A stretch of 64,000 bases of DNA from a virus, in IMG/VR virus record IMGVR_UViG_3300035181_000829, positions 1 to 64,000 of that record; one strand, written 5' to 3'. A program made the position numbers and the translations under genes. Position 1 is the first letter of the stretch. Each line of letters opens with the position of its first letter. The notes beneath the pieces were generated by a model. That model saw only the letters and a program-made list of their open reading frames with translations. It searched no databases and was not told the DNA's origin. This document shows positions 17,401-25,294 of the stretch, piece by piece.

Positions 17401-19138
17401 TATTATCCCTGTTGAATGCTGTGGCACTAGCCTGCGCTGCCTCTACCTGCTTCTGCATTGCAGCGTCCGCAGCATCGCCGAGGCTGTTCCAAGCGGTTAC
17501 TTCCTCGTAGATAATTGCGGTAAGCGCGGCCACGGCTGACACTACAGCAATAATGCCAAGCAAGATTTCGCCGCCGCCGACAGCAAACAGGCCCAAAGCC
17601 ACTTCGCCCATCGTGCCGAGGGCACTTCCTACAGCAGCAATAACGGATGCGAGGTCGAGCGCCAAGAACGCCTTGAAGGCGATTACCATCCCACCGAGCG
17701 ATTCGACAAACGCCGCAATGTTCAAGGCAAACAATTCGCCAAACGCTATAGTGGTTTCCGCAATGGCAGCGGGAAGAAGGGCGACGTTCTCGATAAACAA
17801 TAGTATCGCATCGCCAATACCGAAGAAGAAGCCGTAGACACCGGCATAAACTTCACTAGCCGTCATCGCTGTAAGAGCGCCGGTCGTTGCAACAGCCGTG
17901 GTGCCAATAGCAACAAGCGAGGCCGTCACTGTGCCGATAACACTGGATACCCCGCCAAGCGTTGCTGATGCAAGCGAGAACAAGCCAAGAGCGCGGGCTA
18001 GTGCGCCGAACGCCGCCGCCGCACCTATTACCGCAGTGGATGCCGCAACAAAGCCTACCGTATAGTTGATGAATGTCTTCGTTTCGGGGTCAAGTTCACG
18101 GTAAGCTTTGGTCAGTCCGATCAGATAGTCAGCCGCCGCCTTGATAGCCGGAGCGAACTGTTCACCGACCGACCGTTGAATATCAGCAAAGGCGTTGCTA
18201 AGAAGATCAAGACTACCCTTGGTGGTATTCAGGTTTTTAAGGGTGAAGTCGAACGCCGTGGTAGTGTTGGAAATCTGGTCCAACATATCACGGTAGGAAG
18301 ACGTGGCGTGGCCCGCAGCAGGAACAACGTCCTTCATAAGCTGGATAGACGCCGCAAGGGCTTGGTTGCCGAAGATTTTGGCAAGCTGACCTTGTGACAG
18401 GTTCTTCGACGCAAGTTCTTGAAGGATAGATTCAAGACCACGGAAGTTCCCGGTGGCGTCAATAACGGAAACACCAAGGTCACGCAGAATCTTCTGTGCG
18501 TCGCCTACAGGGTTGGTCAGGCGGATGATGACGTTGCGAAGACCAGTTCCGGCCTGTTGACCACGAAGACCAACGTTGAACAATTCGTCAAGATAGGCGG
18601 TTGTCTGCTCAAGGGACAGGCCAGCAATTTCAGCAACGGGGCCGACTTGACGAAGGCCAAACTGCAATTTCTGCAAGCTGGCGAGTGAACTGTTGATAGA
18701 TGCCGTGAACAAGTTGGCAACGTCCGTCGCACTCGACGCCGGAAGCTCAAACGCGGTAAGGCTCGCTGCGATCAAGTCAGCGGCTTGACCAACGTCCGAC
18801 ATGGTAGCAGAGGACAGCAAGAGGACGCCGTTCAAGCCTTGCATGGCCTGTTGGGCAGTAAAGCCTGCCTGCGCAAGTTCCTGCATGGCAGTGACAGCTT
18901 GGCCCGCAGACACCGCTGTTACCAGAGAGAAATTTCGAGCTGCATCCGCCATCTGGGTGATTTCACTGGCAGTCGCACCGGCAACGGAACCAGTGAACAC
19001 AACAGCCTGTTGAAAATCGATGAATGACTTTACCGCGCCGCCGAAACTATTGGCAGCAGAGGTAAGTAGGGCGAAGGAAGCCGCCGCCCTACCAATGTCT
19101 GTGGCGATTTTCCCGAAGTCAACGTTAGCGTCGGCCAT
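14471..19138 (-). CDS. Tail tape measure protein
   Basis: Protein of 1555 residues. Residues about 35-340 carry the TP901/PhageMin_Tail core (VVFTGSVAGATASEITQMADAA, LAQAGFTAQQAMQGLNGVL, LGVSVIDATGNFRGLESILQEL). Hydrophobic helices lie at about 360-550, coiled-coil-rich sequence follows, and the glycine-rich C-terminus ends with FVVHSEATKNFRPLLKAINSG. It sets tail length and helps deliver DNA. A simple ruler of about 1.5 Angstrom per residue would predict a tail of roughly 230 nm. The palindrome at 16906-16915 is read in frame as LQSIASGD. Confidence 0.95.
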   Translation of the reverse strand: MADANVDFGKIATDIGRAAASFALLTSAANSFGGAVKSFIDFQQAVVFTGSVAGATASEITQMADAARNFSLVTAVSAGQAVTAMQELAQAGFTAQQAMQGLNGVLLLSSATMSDVGQAADLIAASLTAFELPASSATDVANLFTASINSSLASLQKLQFGLRQVGPVAEIAGLSLEQTTAYLDELFNVGLRGQQAGTGLRNVIIRLTNPVGDAQKILRDLGVSVIDATGNFRGLESILQELASKNLSQGQLAKIFGNQALAASIQLMKDVVPAAGHATSSYRDMLDQISNTTTAFDFTLKNLNTTKGSLDLLSNAFADIQRSVGEQFAPAIKAAADYLIGLTKAYRELDPETKTFINYTVGFVAASTAVIGAAAAFGALARALGLFSLASATLGGVSSVIGTVTASLVAIGTTAVATTGALTAMTASEVYAGVYGFFFGIGDAILLFIENVALLPAAIAETTIAFGELFALNIAAFVESLGGMVIAFKAFLALDLASVIAAVGSALGTMGEVALGLFAVGGGEILLGIIAVVSAVAALTAIIYEEVTAWNSLGDAADAAMQKQVEAAQASATAFNRDNTQGSAFSQKDAGNISANLQLDQQRYDSGLADTTLYSQPLMYVQNTQASIDDAAKQLGTISDAIKASQDDFSKNLASVNEKDRASIIAASNQVAKYIQEKQPYAQNMQSYLSSWLVDNYGTEIAKSVIEYTQQTASENELLDRTLSVLHGAQEHRAVGLTKFLQSIASGDTTLPDQFKSIDFAKLLQNKQVITDIVNKLKDTKGAINLDDILRTILSTDSNVSESQAGQIIASYTAKQTTKVIDAGIDTARAVLDAENLKTRINYEKLLSETSKSLATSLQAAAAGTNLTTLQDAQAVADKSTKQYQAIFDAIGTDDYAGYAAAAQAAFDKAGLAFDPANIPGLVDLIEGKPAIDAIKNYLAQNPNASPADVQAFTASQFAKYQQVVVDLVNASAKALSLSPEMVKFLDDVSKNLLAQIEQVVTNGVLSGQKAVATVSASFKPGGARGPARGGSSGVDTANKIADELRAAQKTLLDAQKTLNDSTRGLTIDQRIDFNFNYDEAAVKSKYEGQIAKLQEQLKSIGAKGKLTDQIAGDYQATIVALQKAEAADLAAVASFENSMKRRDDAIKLFERDLDDLAFHTKNTWTIVAAGIDKGFAEYEKSLVTLTDIVSTATTGVLDTLSKGIGDFIFDTKNAWDSFKKSMLDISKQIFAGFTKGLIQQSISSLTGGGGSIFGNAQQPSQQGSAGTPSVGSSGLIGGILSALGLTHTTAPSGAAGSTAGAAAGGGGILDALSKNATEAADQFKSIFTQFSTSLVTTINTFGAQFVAGLNAATQAASGGKSLGSATFNPVSLSGSGGGAAGGTLGGIFGGIGNSILGGIKSFLGFADGGDVYGAGNGTSDSIPAWLSNGEFVVHSEATKNFRPLLKAINSGAIKPGDTQKLIGLMSGKSFNGFAAGGEVSGQVGSADFAAMMGQGAVNNNVRGGDNNSVHHGDTHLNVHYHVNGGQAPADTFRRSADQHAKQLGAALEKARRNT

Positions 19139-19149
19139 TTATTACCTAT

Positions 19150-20084
19150 TCAACGTGTCAGCCTTGCAAAGCCCGGACCATCCCCTGTTAGCTGAGATTG
19201 ATCCGCAGTGGTTTTGTTCTGGCGTTCCACGACCCTTTCGTATTCTAGTTCATCGCTGAAGGAAGATGATACGAGGGACACGATAGGCATGAACATGAGC
19301 GGCTGATTGCCAAGAGCGCCTGCGTTCGGTAGATGACCTTTATCAAAGGCATTGTAGCCGATCATTATGGTCATCCACCATTCAGGGTCTTCGTGGATGA
19401 ACCTTCGGGGGCAGCGGTCCTGTTGTTCCCCCGAAGGTAGCTGCCAGTAGTGCTTCTGTCCGAACTTTCGAATTGCCGGTGCGGTGCAACCACGTTCTTT
19501 CTTCTGATCGTCACTGCAACTATCGCACCGCCAATCCGAGAAGCTCTTTCGACGGACAGATGCTACTGAGTGTTGGATTCGTTCTGGGAGGCCGGGGCGG
19601 TCACTTGCTCCGTGTCCTCCTTTGGCTTCAAAGGGGACGCCACCATCCCGTTCTTCACCATGATTTCGGTGGACAAGTCCATGATCAACGAAATCGGCAT
19701 CGCCGTGATGCAGTCACGGGACACGGAGACAGAAAAGGTGCCATCGCCATTCGGCACGGTTTCGGTGGCGTATTTGATCGGCACGCCGTTCTCGCCGATA
19801 TAGTTATCCCAGCCCTTCAAGCCCCTACGAACAACTTCGTAGGCGCGGGCGGTCGGCTGCGGAATCAGCGTGGCAACGCCATCGACAAGCTTGGCGTTTT
19901 GCACCATGTCGGTCATTTCGATCTTGTCGTTGTAGGTCAGGTTGCCGATGTAGAACACAGTCGGCTTGTCGGGCATCCGGCCAGCTTCGACTGCGGCCTT
20001 GTAATCCGGGTGGTCAGGGTGCCCCGTATCGCTGGGGTGAATGAAGCTGACCTTTTCTTTCGTGAAAACACCGTGAAGTGCCAT
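19150..20084 (-). CDS. Tail assembly chaperone gpGT-like fusion made by -1 frameshift
   Basis: The chaperone frame starting at 20084 stops at 19563. A second open frame in the -1 register continues without a stop down to 19150, with no usable start codon until 19374. A slippery heptamer C CCT TTG lies at 19629-19635 (minus strand) in the correct register. After slipping, the T part reads through SDWRCDSCSDDQKKERGC, HYWQLPSGEQQDRCPRRFI and EDPEWWMTIMIGYN. The cysteine pairs and position before the tape measure gene fit gpT-type chaperone extensions. The predicted fusion is about 311 residues. Confidence 0.8.
19563..20084 (-). CDS. Tail assembly chaperone gpG-like
   Basis: Protein of 173 residues, ATG 20084, between the tail tube and tape measure genes, where siphophages encode their G chaperone. 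It has a compact N-terminal domain (FTKEKVSFIHPSDTGHPDHP, KPTVFYIGNLTYND) and a disordered acidic/proline tail (PLKPKEDTEQVTAPASQ) that contains the slippery site. It should coat the tape measure during tail assembly. Confidence 0.75.
   Translation of the reverse strand: MALHGVFTKEKVSFIHPSDTGHPDHPDYKAAVEAGRMPDKPTVFYIGNLTYNDKIEMTDMVQNAKLVDGVATLIPQPTARAYEVVRRGLKGWDNYIGENGVPIKYATETVPNGDGTFSVSVSRDCITAMPISLIMDLSTEIMVKNGMVASPLKPKEDTEQVTAPASQNESNTQ
19629..19635 (-). promoter_or_regulatory. Programmed -1 frameshift slippery site CCCTTTG
   Basis: The heptamer fits X XXY YYZ exactly (C CCT TTG) in the zero frame of the chaperone gene. It lies 22 codons before that gene's stop. Confidence 0.75.
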
Positions 20085-20111
20085 AATTGCTGCCCCTCCT
20101 ATGGGCCTCTG

Positions 20112-20423
20112 CTATGGGTATGCTTTGGTTGCCGTAAGTTTTCTTACTCTTGACCCCCGAGGCATATGTTTGACCATTCCATCCGCCGCGTCCCGTGTGA
20201 GCTTGACCGCGACAGTGTAGAACATTTCTACACCCTTCTCGTCGTAAAGTCCAGTGAACTTTTCCACGAGGTAGACCGTGATTTCAAACGCTTGTCCAGA
20301 TGCCATTGGTGGGATACTCATGCCAGTGTCCAACACGATGAACGGGCAGTTCGAGAGTTGGAGCTTCCTCGGGTCAATTCCACCGAAATCATGGTTATCT
20401 CCGCTTGCAATCGATTGTAGCAA
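20112..20423 (-). CDS. Small putative tail/neck protein, start uncertain
   Basis: About 103 residues if started at TTG 20423; no in-frame ATG exists until residue 35. The body (DPRKLQLSNCPFIVLDTGMSIPPMASGQ, ITVYLVEKFTGLYDEKGVEMFYTVAVKLTRDAADG) is coherent and lies between the tail tube and chaperone genes. The first codons run across the palindrome (LQSIASGD), and a terminator lies just upstream. It may therefore be started at TTG, or translated only at low level. Confidence 0.55.
   Translation of the reverse strand: MLQSIASGDNHDFGGIDPRKLQLSNCPFIVLDTGMSIPPMASGQAFEITVYLVEKFTGLYDEKGVEMFYTVAVKLTRDAADGMVKHMPRGSRVRKLTATKAYP
20408..20417. repeat. Dispersed palindrome CAATCGATTG next to terminator
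   Basis: CTTG-core-TAGC sits directly downstream of the tail-tube terminator hairpin and at the beginning of the next reading frame. Confidence 0.9.
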
Positions 20424-20452
20424 AAAGGGGCGAGGTTGTTTCCCCGCCCCTT
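20422..20452 (-). terminator. Intrinsic terminator after tail tube gene
   Basis: On the minus strand AAGGGGCG and CGCCCCTT pair around a 12-base loop and are followed by TTTTTG. It lies 25 bases after the tail tube stop, so it would reduce transcription into the chaperone and tape measure genes. Confidence 0.8.
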
Positions 20453-20476
20453 CTCTCGCTGCCCCCTCGTTGTTCC

Positions 20477-22033
20477 TTAGCAGAACTGGACCCGGATTTC
20501 GTCATCGCCAGACCACGACACCCCGTTCAGTTGGAAGTTCGCTTGCAGCGTGGCGAGGCCGTTGCGGTCGCCGTAGGTCAGGCCCGTGTAGTTGCAGCGG
20601 TCGGCATAAAACCGGACGGTATTGCCAACATCGGTGCCGACGCGGACCGCTATCGGGAATTGCACCGACTTGGAAAAGTTTTTCCACATGCCGGTGTAAA
20701 TCTCGTAGGTCGCTTCGGGGTCAAGTTGGGCGGTCGGCGCGCGGCCCGAGATGATCGAACCGTCATAACCATCGGCCTTGTTCATGCACTCTTTCGGGTT
20801 GATGGTGTTCGCAAGCGTGATCGTAAACGCCTGTGCGCAGAAGTCGTTGTCACCCGAGATGGACATTTGGGCCAATTCCAACTGCGACGGAACAGTGGGT
20901 TCGAAGGTTGCATCAAGCGGGATTGGTTCCTCCACCGGATCGGCGTAATTGCCGGTGAACTCGAACTTGGCTTCACTGTAGTTCCCCGCCGTGCCGGTGA
21001 AGGTCACGGTGCCCGTGCAGTCGGTGATCTTGGACAGTTGTCCATCCTGATAGGCCCAAAGCGTGCCTACGAGCATCGTCACGTTGTCCGACATGGGTTG
21101 ATACATGTAGCCTGTTTCGTAAAGTTGCACGATCCATTCCTGACCAGCAACGAGGTTGCCCGTCCAAGTCGGGGTGATGGTGGCACCGCTGCTGCCAAGC
21201 GGGACCGGAGTCGTCGCGGAAGTAACGGTCACCGCCGCCGTGGCGAAAGTCACGGTGATGGCACTGCCAACAACCGTGGCAACGAGCCGGGTATCAGCAT
21301 CGATCAGTGCCGCAATCGCGGTTGCGACCGCAGCCGTGGTCGCATCGCCTGCCTGCACGGTGTAAGGGAACACGACGCCGCCGACGACAGCATACAACGT
21401 ATTGCCCGCCGTCAACGTGCCACCGACAGTGAAGACGAGCGAAGTCGGGTTCGAAGCGTTCAGCGTAAGCGTGGTCAGCGCCGAATCGTTGGACGCCGCC
21501 TCGTTCCGAGTGTTCGGAAGCACGGTCGTATCGAGTTCTCCGCTGCCCCAACGCGAAACAGCCAGCTTGGCCGTGGCACTTGCACCACCAAGCACGCAGG
21601 TCACGCGATACGAGCCGAACTTGGAAGTCGGCGCGGCGGTCTTGCCCCATGCCACAGCAGGACCGACCACGAGGCCGTTGTTGACGATTTCCCCGATCTG
21701 CGAAGCCGCGCCGGTCGTGACAAGCGTTTCTTTCCAGCCGCAGCAGCGCATAAGCGTCCCGACCTTCGGACGGGTGATACCAACATCGCCCGACGACTTG
21801 ATTTCGTGGGAAAACGTGGCCTTCATCAGCTTGCGACCGACGCCGCTCGGAATGGGCGAGAACGAGGGCCGGAAGACTTTGCGTTCCAGCTTCGTCGGAT
21901 TCAGCGCCAAGGACAAACCGGACACCAACATGGCATCGTTGAGCTTGTCGGGCGTGGCGGGCGTCCCGCGAGCCGTCTGCGGCTTGAACAGGATGAGCGT
22001 GCGTTCCGTGAGAATGTTGGGTTTAACAGCCAT
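20477..22033 (-). CDS. Major tail tube protein with Ig-like insertion
   Basis: Protein of 518 residues. The N-terminus (KPNILTERTLILFKPQTARGTPATPD, LERKVFRPSFSP) and C-terminus (ATLQANFQLNGVSW) fit the large tail tube proteins of siphophages of Gram-negative hosts. Residues about 190-290 hold a repeat-rich insertion (AGDATTAAVATAIAALIDADTRLV, SAITVTFATAAVTV) resembling domains exposed on tail or capsid surfaces. It should polymerise into the tail tube. It is followed by a terminator, as expected for a highly expressed gene. Confidence 0.85.
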   Translation of the reverse strand: MAVKPNILTERTLILFKPQTARGTPATPDKLNDAMLVSGLSLALNPTKLERKVFRPSFSPIPSGVGRKLMKATFSHEIKSSGDVGITRPKVGTLMRCCGWKETLVTTGAASQIGEIVNNGLVVGPAVAWGKTAAPTSKFGSYRVTCVLGGASATAKLAVSRWGSGELDTTVLPNTRNEAASNDSALTTLTLNASNPTSLVFTVGGTLTAGNTLYAVVGGVVFPYTVQAGDATTAAVATAIAALIDADTRLVATVVGSAITVTFATAAVTVTSATTPVPLGSSGATITPTWTGNLVAGQEWIVQLYETGYMYQPMSDNVTMLVGTLWAYQDGQLSKITDCTGTVTFTGTAGNYSEAKFEFTGNYADPVEEPIPLDATFEPTVPSQLELAQMSISGDNDFCAQAFTITLANTINPKECMNKADGYDGSIISGRAPTAQLDPEATYEIYTGMWKNFSKSVQFPIAVRVGTDVGNTVRFYADRCNYTGLTYGDRNGLATLQANFQLNGVSWSGDDEIRVQFC

Positions 22034-22057
22034 GTCATTTGTCCTTTCGGTTTCTCA

Positions 22058-22540
22058 TCAAGGGGCGCCAATTCTGGCATAGGGGTTGTTGAGCCGTGTT
22101 CTGTATGTGATGAGAGTCGAGAGGACGCCACCGGGGTAGATTTCCTTGAAACCCACAATGGTTGTCGTATTGCTGTCTTCTTCGACATTTAGGGTCAAAC
22201 CCCCAATGTTATGATCGCCCAAGAGCGCATACTGTAGCAGGCCCAAATAATAGCCGTAAACATCATGCACATCAATACTTATGTTTCTGGTGAAGCGAAA
22301 CGGAAACATCACCGGAAGTTCGTAGGTGCTGACCATGCCGATCTTGGCTATTTTCTTTTCCTGCCCATAGTCAATTCCGACGCAGGGGGTGGGCGTATTG
22401 TCCACATCGGATATGTCCGAATCGTATACTTTCTGCCAAACATCGGTGCTATGGTCCTGCATCGCTTGCAGTTTGGTGACCATAGCCGCGTGAACTTGCT
22501 GGCGAATCGTGAGGCCATGATCCGAAGTAATCTGTGTCAT
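22058..22540 (-). CDS. Tail terminator-like protein
   Basis: Protein of 160 residues between the neck and tail tube genes, the usual place for the tail terminator. The alternating strands and helices (IRQQVHAAMVTKLQAMQ, TPCVGIDYGQEKKI, YELPVMFPFRFTRNISIDVHDVY) suit the fold of that family. The assignment rests mainly on position. Confidence 0.6.
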   Translation of the reverse strand: MTQITSDHGLTIRQQVHAAMVTKLQAMQDHSTDVWQKVYDSDISDVDNTPTPCVGIDYGQEKKIAKIGMVSTYELPVMFPFRFTRNISIDVHDVYGYYLGLLQYALLGDHNIGGLTLNVEEDSNTTTIVGFKEIYPGGVLSTLITYRTRLNNPYARIGAP

Positions 22541-23196
22541 TTCGCGATCCTTGCTATAGCGGCCAAGTCGATTGTTGCCATCTCAGTCATAAGGATAGCT
22601 CCGATTTCTGCACCGAGCTTGCCCTTTTGGCCTTCCCATGCACGATCAAGGAACCCCTTGTATTTCCGTAGCTGCACCTTATCAACAAACATATAAAGCA
22701 GTATCAGATCGCCAGCCGCGCTCTTGTAGGCAATGTATGACTTACCCGTTTTCTTCGAGCGAAAGATGAAAGTGCCAACGTTACGCCAGCTATTCGGACC
22801 ACCAAGCTTCGGTGTGCCATCCGCACGCAATGCAGCCGGTAGGGGTATGGTCAGCGCCGCCGCCTCGCTCGGGAAGATAGTTGACCCTACGTTGTGTGCC
22901 TTGGCCGATACCGGGCCATATATGTAAGCGCGAATGTCATTGAAGTTAGAACCGAATGCCCGCGCGCCGGAAATAAGTGCTTTCTGCATCTGCCCGGTGC
23001 GGTAGGGCGCTGAACCATCGGCATAAGCCGCGACAACCATATCGACAAGTGCCTGCTTTAGCGCATCGCGCACAAGAGCCGACATTCGGGATTCAGCCTG
23101 TCCGCTATACGTTATCCACGAACGGACAGGTCCGAACATCTCTGCGATGACCGGACCAAGGGGAACAATGAATACCTGAGTGTTGCTAGGTGCCAT
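22537..23196 (-). CDS. HK97 gp10-like tail completion/neck protein
   Basis: Protein of 219 residues. The ATG at 23196 overlaps the preceding stop by one base (TAATG); longer upstream frame is a shadow of the connector gene. The core (RDALKQALVDMVVAAYADGSAPYRTGQMQKAL, then STIFPSEAAALTIPLP and GKSYIAY) resembles the minor-capsid/gp10 neck family. It should join the head connector to the tail. Confidence 0.65.
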   Translation of the reverse strand: MAPSNTQVFIVPLGPVIAEMFGPVRSWITYSGQAESRMSALVRDALKQALVDMVVAAYADGSAPYRTGQMQKALISGARAFGSNFNDIRAYIYGPVSAKAHNVGSTIFPSEAAALTIPLPAALRADGTPKLGGPNSWRNVGTFIFRSKKTGKSYIAYKSAAGDLILLYMFVDKVQLRKYKGFLDRAWEGQKGKLGAEIGAILMTEMATIDLAAIARIAK

Positions 23197-23846
23197 TACC
23201 GCATCCCAAGTAGGCGCACTTCTCCCCGCAGAAGGGCTGCGGATTCGGGGATAAGGCCACTCGCATTGACGTGATACTTGACTAGGTTGTTCCGACCGGA
23301 GCGCGCTTGGTCCTCGCCTGCCGATTGGTTCACTTGCCTCTTGATGCTGAATGCTGCCTGCACGGCACATGCTGCCTTGATGTTCCGCGAAACAAGAAGG
23401 AGGTCAGTATCCGTAGCATCGGGCAGGTAACCGGCGTAATAGTCGATCTTCAAACTCCGCTCGGTGAAGAACGTATCACCGGGGTATAGCACGATCTGGT
23501 TGCGCGCATAGTCAACCTGATAATAGCTCGTAAGAAGCGGAATTGCGTTCGCCCAATCGCCGAATTGACTATATGTGACGATGGGCATTTTTGCGGGGTC
23601 GATTGGCCGCTCGTCCAGCGTAATCTTGTTCACTTGCCGCCCGATGGACAGCACAACGTCTGTGCGCGAGACGGACGCATACTGCGTGTAAGCTGCATAA
23701 TCGTAGTTCCTGCGGGTATACGCGCGGATCAGGGCCGTTGCGTCCATAATCGCGTCGGTGAACATATCGTCCCGCCCGGTATAGCTGATCGACAGGTCCA
23801 TCCGGCTCTTAACGTCTTGGATGGTGCAGAACTTGTTTACCGGCAT
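23196..23846 (-). CDS. Head-tail connector/adaptor protein
   Basis: Protein of 216 residues, ATG start. The helical N-terminus FCTIQDVKSRMDLS, the RDDMFTDAIMDATALIRAYTRRNY element and the late LLLVSRNIKAACAVQAAF helix match the gp6/gp15-type adaptor layout. Order (capsid, this gene, gp10-like, terminator, tube) supports it. Confidence 0.7.
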   Translation of the reverse strand: MPVNKFCTIQDVKSRMDLSISYTGRDDMFTDAIMDATALIRAYTRRNYDYAAYTQYASVSRTDVVLSIGRQVNKITLDERPIDPAKMPIVTYSQFGDWANAIPLLTSYYQVDYARNQIVLYPGDTFFTERSLKIDYYAGYLPDATDTDLLLVSRNIKAACAVQAAFSIKRQVNQSAGEDQARSGRNNLVKYHVNASGLIPESAALLRGEVRLLGMR

Positions 23847-23860
23847 GACATTCCCCGCTG

Positions 23861-23870
23861 CAATCGATTG
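23861..23870. repeat. Dispersed palindrome CAATCGATTG (intergenic)
   Basis: Lies 15 bases upstream of the connector start and abuts the hairpin at 23876-23893. Confidence 0.9.
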
Positions 23871-23875
23871 TAAGA

Positions 23876-23893
23876 GGGGGGCCGAAGCCCCCC
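23876..23893 (-). terminator. UUCG-loop hairpin, terminator-like
   Basis: GGGGGGC-TTCG-GCCCCCC on the minus strand is a very stable tetraloop hairpin followed by TCTTAC, so the U-tract is weak. It may attenuate transcription or protect mRNA ends downstream of the capsid region. Confidence 0.65.
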
Positions 23894-23897
23894 ACCC

Positions 23898-24206
23898 TTA
23901 GCCCGCGCGCCGCAAAGGACGCCGTTTGATGCCGGTCGGACGGCGAACAACCGCGCCGGATTGGGTTTCTTCTTCCGGGGCCGGAACCTTGCGCTTGACG
24001 GAGAAGATCGGTTTCTCGAAGACTTCGCCGTCGCGATCTTCGATCAGGTCCATCAAACCTTCGAGGACGTTCAAGACAGCTTCATCTTCCACGATCATCG
24101 GCTTGCCGTTTTCGAAACGAATGCACTCGCCGATCTTCTTCGGATGACGCAGACTGTAGACATTCCCCCGCGTGAGGGTCGCAGTATTAACAAGTCGGGT
24201 TGCCAT
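23898..24206 (-). CDS. Small head-region protein, unknown
   Basis: Protein of 102 residues after the capsid gene. A folded N-terminus (RGNVYSLRHPKKIGECIRFENGKP, EAVLNVLEGLMDLIED) leads to a basic, proline-rich tail (RRPTGIKRRPLRRAG). It may be a head completion or decoration protein. No family is recognised. Confidence 0.6.
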   Translation of the reverse strand: MATRLVNTATLTRGNVYSLRHPKKIGECIRFENGKPMIVEDEAVLNVLEGLMDLIEDRDGEVFEKPIFSVKRKVPAPEEETQSGAVVRRPTGIKRRPLRRAG

Positions 24207-24231
24207 GATACGATTTGCCTTTCAGGTTTAG

Positions 24232-24265
24232 GGCTCTGACATGATTGGTGCGTGACGCCAGAGCC
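24232..24265 (-). terminator. Hairpin downstream of capsid gene
   Basis: GGCTCTG and CAGAGCC pair across a 20-base loop in the gap between the capsid gene (stop at 24297) and the next gene. No U-tract follows; it could be an RNA processing or stability element. Confidence 0.35.
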
Positions 24266-24296
24266 TTAATCACTGTTACTCCCGCAGGTCGGCGGA

Positions 24297-25253
24297 TCAG
24301 CCGATGTTGATGGCCTTGACGACCATGTTTTCCTGTTCAAGCTGGAAGTCGTAGCGCATCGTGAAGACGATGATCAGCACACGCTCACGGGTGTCCTTGT
24401 CAAATTCCATCCGCATGTTGCGCTGGACGCCGAACAGAAGGTTCTGCGGGTCCATCATCAGGGCGACGTTGGTGGGCATGGAGGCCGCGCCGATCAGCGG
24501 AACGCCGAAAGGAGCAAACTGCGTGCCGTTGCCGCCGATCAGCACCGAATCGCCAAGGCCGGTCTGGCGCTGCGCGACTTGCAGCATGTATTGCAGCCGG
24601 GTATTGTGCGACGTGTAAAGCTTCATACGGTTCAGGATGCGTTTGAAGCGGTCGGGCAGCGTCTGGATCATCTCGTTGAAGGTAACCGCGTCCAGCACGG
24701 CACCGCCGTTGTTGACGATATTCGAAACGGCCTGTTTCAGCACGCCATCACGTTCGGCAAGGAAGGAGTCGCCCGATCCGGTATCCCCGTTCAGCATCCC
24801 ATCTTCAATGTCGATGCGGATGCGTTCGGCCAGCTTCGCCAGCACGGTCTGCTGGAACTGGCTGGCGTCGATCTGGCCCCCTTCGATGTTGTCTTCCAGC
24901 ACTTCGTAGGGCAGGTTGACTTCGGCGATGACTTCGAAGGTGTTCAGTTCAACTTTCGACGTGGTGACCTTCACGCGGTCGGCGCGCACAAGCGCACGGG
25001 TGCCGGTCTCGCCTTGTTCCGGCGTCGAGATGGTGCCTTGGTTCGCAATGCGCAGCGCACGGGTCGCAAGGTCCAGTTTGTTCACGATCATTTTCGGACG
25101 CTGCATGTTGATCATGCGAATGTCGTCCAAGAAGGCCGTGTCCTGCGCCAGAATGCGGATGAAGTTGTTCTGCTGTTCGGGCAGCATCAGGCCCGCCGTG
25201 GTAAGGTCCGACAGCGCCATGTCGGCCTTTGCGAGCATTTCTTTCAGTTTCAT
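24297..25253 (-). CDS. Major capsid protein, HK97 fold
   Basis: Protein of 318 residues from ATG 25253 (MKLKEMLAKADMAL). The helix-turn sequence TTAGLMLPEQQNNFIRIL, the N-arm/E-loop region (TRALVRADRVKVTTSKVELNTFEVIAEVNLP) and the C-terminal FGVQRNMRMEFDKDTRERV are typical of HK97-fold capsid proteins of long-genome phages. It lies downstream of portal, protease and scaffold-like genes, the usual head order. No protease propeptide is obvious, so maturation may act mainly on the scaffold-like protein. Confidence 0.85.
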   Translation of the reverse strand: MKLKEMLAKADMALSDLTTAGLMLPEQQNNFIRILAQDTAFLDDIRMINMQRPKMIVNKLDLATRALRIANQGTISTPEQGETGTRALVRADRVKVTTSKVELNTFEVIAEVNLPYEVLEDNIEGGQIDASQFQQTVLAKLAERIRIDIEDGMLNGDTGSGDSFLAERDGVLKQAVSNIVNNGGAVLDAVTFNEMIQTLPDRFKRILNRMKLYTSHNTRLQYMLQVAQRQTGLGDSVLIGGNGTQFAPFGVPLIGAASMPTNVALMMDPQNLLFGVQRNMRMEFDKDTRERVLIIVFTMRYDFQLEQENMVVKAINIG

Positions 25254-25294
25254 GTTCTTTGGTCCTTTTGCTTGACGTTGGTCGTTGGTGCCGG

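Noticed and set aside
20405-22192. 595-residue plus-strand open frame opposite the tail tube gene
   Set aside because: Arginine- and glycine-rich antisense shadow; the minus-strand tail tube protein has clear family features.
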